From the NCBI GenBank assembly GCA_043768625.1, contig JAYVKG010000313.1:1-5840 (forward strand): 5,840 nucleotides of DNA, in the 5' to 3' direction. A model generated the notes under the pieces. That model did no database searches. It was not told where the DNA came from and saw nothing but the letters and a program-made list of their open reading frames with translations. A program made the position numbers and the translations under genes. This stretch comes from UKL13-2 sp043768625. Lineage in GTDB: Bacteria > Pseudomonadota > Gammaproteobacteria > Burkholderiales > Usitatibacteraceae. This document shows positions 1-5,290 of the stretch, in pieces. Positions within the stretch are counted from its first letter, which is position 1, and every line of letters starts with the position of its first letter.

Positions 1-59
1 TGCTGGTGATTTCGGTAGGCGTTGTTGAAGATTGAAAAGTGGTGTCGACGGCCGAATTT

Positions 60-1856
60 TTATTGGTCCGATAACATCAACTGCCGGATGGACCGCACCG
101 GCGCATTTCCATACGAAAGAAACTGGTTGTTGAAGCCCTTTACCGAAAAATCCGTGCCGAGCTTTGTGCGCATCTGGTCGCGCAGCGCGGTAATTTCGGC
201 GTAGCCATTGAAATAGCTGGCGAGCTGCACCTGCGACAAAGTAGCGCGTCGCCATTTCTCCGTCGCTTCGGTCTGTTGCTGGAAGGCTTCGCGGGTCATC
301 ATGTTGATGGCGTCGTCGCGCTGCATCTCCATGTTGTGGATTTGGTAGTCGAGGATGGTGTTGACGACCGAACGCAGATTCCATTTCATCCAGGTCAGCC
401 ATATCTCCGGGGCGTTGTTGCCATAGCCGGCGTCGAGCATCAGCTTTTCGCCGAACACCGCCCAACCCTCTATCATCGAGCCATTGCCGAATATCGCCTT
501 GACCAGGCTCTTCGATTTGTTGGCGTGCATCAACTGCGTGTAATGGCCGGGAATGGCTTCGTGGATATTCAGAATTGGTAACATCCAGTCGTTATATTCG
601 CGCAGATATGACTCTGCCTGGTCGGCCGAGAATGCATCCAGCGGAGTTACGTTGTAATAGGTATTGGCGGTCGGATCAAACGGACCCGGGGCACTCACCG
701 ACGCACCCGCCCCCACGCCGCGCATGTACGGCGGCGTCGCGCGCACGAGCAGCGGGCGGCTCGCATCCTGATCGAGCAAATCCTTGTCGCGGACGAAGGC
801 TTCCAGCAACGGAATTTGCCTGCGAACTGTGTCGACAAAGCCATCGCGCGTGGTGTGGCGGGTACTGAGCTCATCGAGCAAGGCGCGAATGATCTGCAAT
901 CGATCAGCAGGCAGTGGTGTGTTGCCCATATATTTTGGCCACAACTCGCGCGCCAGTTTTTCCATGGCGTTATGCAAAGCCGCCTTTTCTGCGAATGCCC
1001 GCCGGTAAAGCTCATCGGCGGTGAAACCGGATTGCATATCGTAGGCAAATTTTTGCGCATAGAGATTTTTACCGATGCGGAAACTGCGCGCGCCACCCTG
1101 CCTGAGTCTAATGGTCAGCATCGTGAGGTGCGCGCGGTAGTCATTGATGGCGACCGTAGCCGCGTCAACGCGGCTACGGAACAAAAGTTTCTCGTCCACG
1201 CTCAGGCCGGATGCATCGAGCTTTTTCATCAGCTCCGCGCCAAATACCGCCAGTGTGCCTGTGTTCTGAAGCAGGGCAAGCTCGGTATGCTCAAGTGTCG
1301 GTTCTGCAATGGCGGCCTTTGCTGCTGCGTAGTAGGGGGCGACTTTTTCCAGGCGTACCAGTACCTGCCGCAGCCGCACATCCAGTGGCGCGAAATCGGT
1401 GTTTATCAGCAGCCCGAAGTCGCTACCCACGTTGTAGCTGGATGGCTGCCATTGCCAGTTTTTGAATGTAGCGAGATACCATCGGCCGGATTCAAAACGG
1501 TTTTTCATCAAATCCAGATCGACCTGGTTGGATGCATTGAGTGCGCTTGTTTCAAATCTCGCCAGTGCTGCCAGTTGCAGCTCGTAGAAGGCCAGTGTCC
1601 GATCCCGCCGCGCTGCATCCGGTACCGTCATCTGGTCTGCATATTTGTAGAAGCCCATCCGCACGCCAAACTCCGGAAACTCGCGCCACATTTCATCCAG
1701 AACCTGCGCCACGTGCAGCTGAAACCGTTCGTCTGCATGCTCATTAACCGGCAGTGATCGCAGGGTGACCGACGACGGTGTGCTGCTGCAGGCAGCCAGC
1801 ATCAACACGCAGGCGGAGCAAAGTCCCGGAATATAGCGCGCGAGGAAGGAAGGCAT
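60..1856 (-). CDS. DUF885 family lipoprotein, predicted zinc metallopeptidase-like
   Basis: Predicted envelope lipoprotein of the DUF885 family (PF05960), about 598 aa and full length for the family. A lipoprotein signal peptide has Arg near the N-terminus, a hydrophobic core and lipobox LAAC, with lipidated Cys at residue 23. Ser at +2 predicts sorting to the outer membrane. The family signature HEAIPGHYTQ lies at about residues 432-441, and an EGWA motif (Glu about 463) follows some 30 residues later. This resembles the His/Glu zinc ligands of gluzincin peptidases. Other family-like blocks are NTYYNVTPLDAF and the WQWQPSSYNVGSDFG region. I chose the ATG at 1854-1856. An in-frame GTG at 1869-1871 would add five residues but has no Shine-Dalgarno, and the ATG gives a cleaner signal peptide. 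The TAA stop is at 60-62. The gene stands alone, divergent from the PH-domain gene. Family assignment is strong. Peptidase activity is inferred and the substrate is unknown. Confidence 0.92.
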   Translation of the reverse strand: MPSFLARYIPGLCSACVLMLAACSSTPSSVTLRSLPVNEHADERFQLHVAQVLDEMWREFPEFGVRMGFYKYADQMTVPDAARRDRTLAFYELQLAALARFETSALNASNQVDLDLMKNRFESGRWYLATFKNWQWQPSSYNVGSDFGLLINTDFAPLDVRLRQVLVRLEKVAPYYAAAKAAIAEPTLEHTELALLQNTGTLAVFGAELMKKLDASGLSVDEKLLFRSRVDAATVAINDYRAHLTMLTIRLRQGGARSFRIGKNLYAQKFAYDMQSGFTADELYRRAFAEKAALHNAMEKLARELWPKYMGNTPLPADRLQIIRALLDELSTRHTTRDGFVDTVRRQIPLLEAFVRDKDLLDQDASRPLLVRATPPYMRGVGAGASVSAPGPFDPTANTYYNVTPLDAFSADQAESYLREYNDWMLPILNIHEAIPGHYTQLMHANKSKSLVKAIFGNGSMIEGWAVFGEKLMLDAGYGNNAPEIWLTWMKWNLRSVVNTILDYQIHNMEMQRDDAINMMTREAFQQQTEATEKWRRATLSQVQLASYFNGYAEITALRDQMRTKLGTDFSVKGFNNQFLSYGNAPVRSIRQLMLSDQ

Positions 1857-1917
1857 GGAGAGTTCTTTCACAGGGAAGGTTGGCGTGGCTGAATACTACC
1901 GCAACAATGCGGGCGTC

Positions 1918-1930
1918 ACTGCCAGGCAGT
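1918..1930. repeat. 13-bp interrupted palindrome upstream of the lipoprotein gene
   Basis: ACTGCCAGGCAGT is a perfect dyad around one central base. It lies about 60-75 bp upstream of the lipoprotein ATG, downstream of the candidate promoter. It could be a repressor operator or a small hairpin in the leader. A dyad this short can arise by chance, and no known regulator motif is recognised. Confidence 0.25.
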
Positions 1931-1959
1931 CATCGGCAAGCGCATGACGACAACAAACA

Positions 1960-1988
1960 ATCGTCGGGCGAATTTATTTGCATGTCAA
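1960..1988 (-). promoter_or_regulatory. Candidate sigma-70 promoter for the DUF885 lipoprotein gene
   Basis: On the minus strand, 1988-1983 reads TTGACA, a perfect -35 consensus inside the AT-rich stretch. At 17-bp spacing the -10 position (1965-1960) reads GACGAT, only three of six matches. The -35 is convincing on its face but the -10 is weak, so the assignment is tentative. It would give a leader of roughly 100 nt. Confidence 0.3.
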
Positions 1989-2050
1989 TTTTGTGCTCGA
2001 ATCGTTACGGCATCAGCAAATAATTAACAGTGCGATTTCTAGCCGAAATT

Positions 2051-2078
2051 TTGCGCGGCGCTTTTTCTGTCGTATGCT
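2051..2078 (+). promoter_or_regulatory. Weak candidate promoter for the PH-domain gene
   Basis: TTGCGC (2051-2056) and TATGCT (2073-2078) are separated by 16 bp, with three and four consensus matches. They lie about 90 bp upstream of the ATG, just before the hairpin at 2090-2111. This is the best pair I found on the plus strand, but it is weak. Confidence 0.2.
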
Positions 2079-2089
2079 TTGCGCCTTAC

Positions 2090-2111
2090 GCGGACGGCAG
2101 CGCCGTCCTGC
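2090..2111 (+). repeat. GC-rich hairpin in the presumed leader of the PH-domain gene
   Basis: GGACGGC (2092-2098) and GCCGTCC (2102-2108) form a perfect 7-bp stem around an AGC loop. Two further pairs (GC with GC) extend it past a single bulged T at 2109. A short T-rich stretch follows about 8-12 bases later, too far for a classic intrinsic terminator. No gene ends just upstream on this strand, so a leader structure is more likely than a gene-end terminator. Confidence 0.4.
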
Positions 2112-2170
2112 CCGACAAATTTTTGCACTGATAAATGGCAGCGACAGTGCTAGTGACCAAGGATTGAGCA

Positions 2171-2689
2171 ATGACTGACGACACCAAACCGTGCCCTGTC
2201 TGCGGCGAGACCATCAAAGCGGTGGCCATCAAGTGCCGTTTCTGCAACAGCGATCTGGCCGCCTTTGCGGCCTCGCGTGAGTCAGAGGTGGAGACGGCAT
2301 TGTTTACCGGCCATCCTGCGGTCATCTACAGCGCGTGGCAGTGGATCCCGGTGGTGCTCACGCTCGGTTTGGGCTGGATTTACTATTGGCTGGTGAGCCT
2401 TAGCACCAGCTACGAAATTACCTCGCAGCGGGTTCGAATTGAGCGTGGCTTGCTGTCAAAAACCAAGGACAGCCTGGAACTGTTTCGCATCGATCATTTC
2501 GATTTGCACAAGCCTCTGGGCATGCGCCTGGTCGGACATTGCCTGCTCCATCTGCGGTCCTCGGACGCCAGCTTCGCGACCGTGATTCTTTACGGCATTG
2601 CCGATCTTGAGCGACTGGCAGATTCCTTGCGTGAGTGTTCTCTGCGCGAACGGTCCAGAAGGAGGGTGACGACTTTTGTGCAGGCTTAG
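2171..2689 (+). CDS. Zinc-ribbon and PH-domain (bPH_2-like) membrane protein
   Basis: A 172-aa protein in three parts. Residues 8-25 are a zinc ribbon, CPVCGE...CRFC, with Cys 8, 11, 22 and 25 as ligands. Residues about 58-78 are one hydrophobic segment rich in Trp and Tyr, a likely membrane span. Residues about 79-160 resemble the bacterial PH domain (bPH_2, formerly DUF304): YEITSQRVRIERGLLSK, then the LFRIDHFDL strand and a final helix GIADLERLADSLRE. FTGHPAVIYSAW just before the span also fits membrane-linked bPH proteins. AAGGA at 2159-2163, 7 nt before the ATG, is a good Shine-Dalgarno and fixes the start. The C-terminus is basic (RERSRRR). The gene is monocistronic or loosely followed by the PLP-enzyme gene 113 bp on. 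Domain calls are fairly firm. The cellular role is not known from sequence. Confidence 0.85.
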   Translation: MTDDTKPCPVCGETIKAVAIKCRFCNSDLAAFAASRESEVETALFTGHPAVIYSAWQWIPVVLTLGLGWIYYWLVSLSTSYEITSQRVRIERGLLSKTKDSLELFRIDHFDLHKPLGMRLVGHCLLHLRSSDASFATVILYGIADLERLADSLRECSLRERSRRRVTTFVQA

Positions 2690-2697
2690 CTGTGTCT

Positions 2698-2709
2698 GCA
2701 CCGCGGTGC
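2698..2709. repeat. 12-bp perfect palindrome between the PH-domain and PLP-enzyme genes
   Basis: GCACCGCGGTGC is fully self-complementary. It starts 9 bp after the PH-domain stop codon and lies about 95 bp before the next ATG. It could be an operator for the downstream gene or part of a gene-end structure, but no T-run follows it. Chance occurrence in GC-rich DNA is possible. Confidence 0.3.
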
Positions 2710-2802
2710 GGTTTGGGCTCATGCCCCCGCTGCAACCACGCTGTTTGAAGCGGTAGAAATCCGCCCGCGTCCTAACTAATTTCAATTGCACGCTATCGCC
2801 GC

Positions 2803-4032
2803 ATGAATTCACTCGATCTGACCGCCATCCGCGCCGAATTTCCTGCACTCGCGGATGACTGTGTATATCTTGACAACGCCGGCGGTTCCCAGGTGTTGCG
2901 CCGCGTTGCCGACCGCATCCACGACTATCTGCTCTCAACCAGCGTGCAGCTTGGCGCCAGCTACGCACAGTCACAGCGTGCCTCGGAAAAAGTATTGTCT
3001 GCGCGCCGCTCCGTGGCTACCCTGATCAACGCGGTGCACGAAGACGAAGTGGTGATGGGCCCGGCGACCACCGCGCTGATGTACCTGCTCACGCAAGCAT
3101 TGCTGCCGGGTATCCGGCCCGGTGACGAAATCATTGTCACCAACAGCGATCACGAGGCCAATATCGGCGGCTGGATGCGGCTGCAGCAGGCAGGCGCAGT
3201 GATCAGGATTTGGGCGGTAAATCGCGACAGCCTTATTCTCGAACTGGAAGATCTTGATCGCTTGTTGAATGCGCGTACCAAATGGCTGGCAATGACCCAT
3301 GCGTCAAACGTGCTTGGCAGCGTGAATCCGGTTGCCGAAGCGGCGCGGCGGGTGCATGCAATGGGAGGCCGATTGTGCGTGGACGGTGTTGCCTATGCGC
3401 CTCACCGGCTGGTTGACGTGCAATTAAGCAACGCAGATATTTATGTGTTCAGCTTTTACAAAGTATTTGGGCCGCATTACGCGGTGCTGTGGGGGCGGCG
3501 CGAATTGTTGCTGTCATTGCCGAGCCTCAATCATCATTTCATTGGTCCCGAGGTGCTGCCTTACAAGCTGCAACCCGGCAACGTGAATTTCGAGCTGTCC
3601 TGGGGGTGCGCAGGTATTGCCGACTATTTGCATGATATCGGCACACAGTTGGGCGCGGTGGGATCGCAACGGCATTGTATGCAGACTGCGTTCGATGCAT
3701 TTCAACAACATGAAGATGCGCTCACCGAACAGCTGCTGGCGTACCTGCGCGGTAAGCAAAAGGTGCGCATCATTGGCCACCGTAGCGTTGTTGGCGGCAG
3801 TCGTATGCCGACCGTGAGCTTCGTGGTCGCCGGCCTGCATGCTGAAATCATTGTGCGCCATATCGACCAGCTCAATATTGGTATCCGCCACGGCGATTTC
3901 TATGCGCGCAGACTGGTCGACGCACTGGAACTACAGGCACAAGGCGGGGTGGTGCGGGTGTCAATGGCGCATTACAACACCGCAGCGGAAATCGACCGGC
4001 TCATCGGCGGGCTTGACCAAGTTATCGGTTGA
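2803..4032 (+). CDS. Cysteine desulfurase-like PLP enzyme, VC1184 subfamily (class V aminotransferase fold)
   Basis: A 409-aa fold-type I PLP enzyme whose whole length fits the cysteine-desulfurase-like VC1184 subfamily (TIGR01976). The N-terminus has the EFPAL...VYLDNAGGSQ block. His117 in SDHEANIGGW should stack on the cofactor ring. Asp194 in CVDGVAYAPHR should pair with the pyridine nitrogen. Lys220 in SFYKVFGPH should form the Schiff base. In SufS/CsdA-type enzymes the catalytic Cys follows an RTGHH motif; here the matching segment is GIRHGDFYARRL, with Tyr367 at that position and no nearby Cys. The Gln after the DG pair in desulfurases also appears replaced. The protein therefore probably binds PLP but is unlikely to be an ordinary persulfide-forming desulfurase; its substrate is unknown. 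The start agrees with the family N-terminus, although no good Shine-Dalgarno precedes it. No isc or suf genes are nearby. Confidence 0.92.
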   Translation: MNSLDLTAIRAEFPALADDCVYLDNAGGSQVLRRVADRIHDYLLSTSVQLGASYAQSQRASEKVLSARRSVATLINAVHEDEVVMGPATTALMYLLTQALLPGIRPGDEIIVTNSDHEANIGGWMRLQQAGAVIRIWAVNRDSLILELEDLDRLLNARTKWLAMTHASNVLGSVNPVAEAARRVHAMGGRLCVDGVAYAPHRLVDVQLSNADIYVFSFYKVFGPHYAVLWGRRELLLSLPSLNHHFIGPEVLPYKLQPGNVNFELSWGCAGIADYLHDIGTQLGAVGSQRHCMQTAFDAFQQHEDALTEQLLAYLRGKQKVRIIGHRSVVGGSRMPTVSFVVAGLHAEIIVRHIDQLNIGIRHGDFYARRLVDALELQAQGGVVRVSMAHYNTAAEIDRLIGGLDQVIG

Positions 4033-4062
4033 GCGGAAAAGTTGAATGCCTCGGCAAGTGCC

Positions 4063-4083
4063 GCGCACTGCCTGGCGCTGCGC
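4063..4083 (+). terminator. Possible gene-end hairpin after the PLP-enzyme gene
   Basis: Starting 31 nt after the TGA stop, this stretch folds into a 5-bp GCGCA/TGCGC stem, a mismatch, three more pairs and a CTG loop. No U-run follows directly; the T7 run at 4166-4172 is far away. It is at best an imperfect terminator in the convergent spacer (4033-4212), where I otherwise see no gene. Confidence 0.2.
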
Positions 4084-4212
4084 TTGTCCTGATTACCCTC
4101 ATTTCAGCAGAGGGAGTGTCGACCGCGGGTGGGCTGGGCCAAGCTGCAAAAGCCATCAAATGCAATTTTTTTCCAGGCCGCAGCAATTATTCGCTGGCGT
4201 TTCCCGACAACT

Positions 4213-4920
4213 TTAAAATCGCTCGGCGGGCGGCAAATAGCGCCATTGTCCCGGCAGCAATTTTGCCATCGATATTTTGCCGATGCGAATACGCTTGACC
4301 GATCGCACTCCCAGATCCACGCTTTCACACATTTGCGCGATCTGGCCAACCTGCATGCGCTTAAGGGCAAAACGCAAGCGGGTTTCGTTTTGCTGGCTGA
4401 CCTTGGCGGCTGGCAATGGACGGCCGTTGACGTTTAAGCCCAGATTGAGTTGCTTCAGTCCATGTGGTGTCAATCCCCCCTCGATCTCGACCACGTACTC
4501 CTGCTCGACCGTAGCGGCGTCGTCGACCAGCTTGCGCACCACCCGCCAGTCCTGCGTGAAAACCAGCAGACCACTGGCATGCGGTTCCAGCGGCAGGGTT
4601 GGCGTCAGTCGGGAAAGGTGCCGTTTGAGCGGGCGAATGCCGGACAAATCGTCCGTCGCGTGCGTGGCAAACGAAATCGGTGGCGGCGCTTCGACGGCAA
4701 CGCCGGCAGGCTGATGAAACAGGATGGTCACCAGCTCAACGGCAGTCAGCGTTGCATCCGCGTGGAGCTCGATCAGCTGATCGGAAACTCTGAACTGTGG
4801 CTCTTGCACCACCTGGCCGTCGACCCTGACCCAGCCGCCTTCAATATAAATTTCAGCTTCCCGGCGAGAGCAGGAAACAATCTTGGCGAGGCGTTTTGCA
4901 AGGCGGACCGGCTCCGTCAT
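4213..4920 (-). CDS. S4-domain, RsuA/RluF-type pseudouridine synthase-like protein with altered active site
   Basis: A 235-aa protein with RsuA/RluB/E/F architecture. An S4 RNA-binding domain spans residues about 5-50 (RLAKRLAKIVSCSRREAE...GGWVRVDGQVV), followed by a synthase-like domain at about 62-231 ending in LLPGQWRYL. The fold markers GLLVFTQD (117-124), EYVVEIEG (141-148) and QMCE (196-199) are present. Key residues differ from the active enzymes. The GRLD motif with catalytic Asp aligns to LPLE, giving Pro110 and Glu112. The NKPxG lysine is Gln70. The RQIRRM block reads GQIAQM. The protein probably binds structured RNA such as rRNA, but ordinary pseudouridine synthesis is doubtful. 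The ATG at 4920 has GGGA about nine bases upstream. The gene is divergent from the VF530 gene and convergent with the PLP-enzyme gene. Family is confident, catalytic status is not. Confidence 0.88.
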   Translation of the reverse strand: MTEPVRLAKRLAKIVSCSRREAEIYIEGGWVRVDGQVVQEPQFRVSDQLIELHADATLTAVELVTILFHQPAGVAVEAPPPISFATHATDDLSGIRPLKRHLSRLTPTLPLEPHASGLLVFTQDWRVVRKLVDDAATVEQEYVVEIEGGLTPHGLKQLNLGLNVNGRPLPAAKVSQQNETRLRFALKRMQVGQIAQMCESVDLGVRSVKRIRIGKISMAKLLPGQWRYLPPAERF

Positions 4921-4949
4921 GATGCTGCATCCCGGAAAGAAGGATCGTT

Positions 4950-4978
4950 ATTGTAAGCGTCTGTCACCAACTATCCAT
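4950..4978 (-). promoter_or_regulatory. Candidate promoter for the S4/RsuA-like gene
   Basis: On the minus strand, 4955-4950 reads TACAAT, one mismatch from the -10 consensus and about 30 bp before the ATG. At 17-bp spacing the -35 position (4978-4973) reads ATGGAT, which is poor. The location in a 117-bp divergent spacer supports a promoter here, but the elements are not decisive. Confidence 0.3.
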
Positions 4979-5014
4979 GTTTAGTCGAATAACTGTGGTA
5001 CGCGGTAAAGTTGG

Positions 5015-5020
5015 CATAAT
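5015..5020 (+). promoter_or_regulatory. Candidate -10 element for the VF530 gene
   Basis: CATAAT has one mismatch from TATAAT and lies 17 bp before the ATG. No matching -35 is visible 16-18 bp upstream. If used, the leader would be very short, which fits the absence of a Shine-Dalgarno before this start codon. Confidence 0.25.
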
Positions 5021-5022
5021 TA

Positions 5023-5032
5023 TTTCGCGAAA
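5023..5032. promoter_or_regulatory. Palindrome TTTCGCGAAA, possible operator
   Basis: A perfect 10-bp palindrome lies between the candidate -10 and the VF530 start codon, five bases before the ATG. Its position would let a bound protein block transcription start or translation. No specific regulator is recognised, and a 10-bp palindrome can occur by chance. Confidence 0.3.
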
Positions 5033-5037
5033 AATAA

Positions 5038-5265
5038 ATGACCGCGATGCCCACGCTAAAAAATCCTCCGAGCCTTAATGACATCACGCTGGAAATGATT
5101 GTCACGCAACTAGCCGAGAGTATCGGCTGGGAAGCGATGTCAATCGCTGTGCCGGTGCGCTGCTTCCAGCATGACCCCAGCGTCAAATCGAGCTTGAAAT
5201 TTTTGCGCCGAACGCCGTGGGCGCGCAAGCAGGTGGAGCTGTTGTATCTGCGACAGGGCAAATGA
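5038..5265 (+). CDS. VF530 family small DNA-binding protein (DUF2132)
   Basis: A 75-aa protein matching the VF530 family (PF09905) over nearly its whole length. The N-terminal helix DITLEMIVTQLAESIGW (15-31) leads to the family core RCFQHDPSVKSSLKFLR (41-57) and TPWAR (59-63), then a last helix VELLYL. The family takes its name from a Vibrio fischeri protein with a small helical fold resembling nucleic-acid-binding domains. DNA binding is the family annotation; the cellular role is poorly known. The ATG at 5038 has only an A-rich leader. An in-frame ATG at 5047 would remove three residues outside the conserved region, and neither has a clear Shine-Dalgarno. The gene is divergent from the S4/RsuA-like gene and shares a 117-bp spacer with it. 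Its stop lies 25 bp before the broken RCC1 gene, on the same strand. Confidence 0.9.
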   Translation: MTAMPTLKNPPSLNDITLEMIVTQLAESIGWEAMSIAVPVRCFQHDPSVKSSLKFLRRTPWARKQVELLYLRQGK

Positions 5266-5290
5266 TGACAGCCACGTTCAGCGCAGGTAA

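Larger units (their letters stand above)
1857..2170. other. Divergent intergenic region, no gene seen
   Basis: About 310 bp separate the DUF885 lipoprotein gene (leftward) from the PH-domain gene (rightward). No reading frame here looks like protein. The middle (about 1970-2055) is clearly more AT-rich than its surroundings, as expected of a promoter region. It contains a perfect minus-strand TTGACA, a dyad near the lipoprotein start and a GC-rich hairpin ahead of the PH-domain gene, listed separately. No tRNA or recognisable riboswitch was seen. Confidence 0.7.

Noticed and set aside
22..204. Small plus-strand open frame at the left edge
   Set aside because: Most of it is antisense to the end of the DUF885 gene. 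It has no ribosome-binding site or recognisable protein features.
816..1757. Long plus-strand open frame (313 codons) opposite the DUF885 gene
   Set aside because: It lies fully antisense to a well-supported gene. Its translation is rich in Cys, His and Gln with no recognisable domain, as expected of a shadow frame.
2456..2974. Minus-strand open frame of 172 codons overlapping the PH-domain and PLP-enzyme genes
   Set aside because: It overlaps two recognised genes antisense, has Arg/Gln-rich composition, and shows no domain or ribosome-binding site.
3514..3891. Minus-strand open frame opposite the PLP-enzyme gene
   Set aside because: It is antisense to conserved motifs of the PLP enzyme and shows no family features.
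4166..4172. T7 run in the convergent spacer as an intrinsic terminator
   Set aside because: No stable GC-rich hairpin lies directly before the run on the plus strand.
4277..4956. Plus-strand open frames opposite the S4/RsuA-like gene
   Set aside because: The minus strand carries a clear S4 plus synthase-like protein; the opposite frames are basic, low-information translations.
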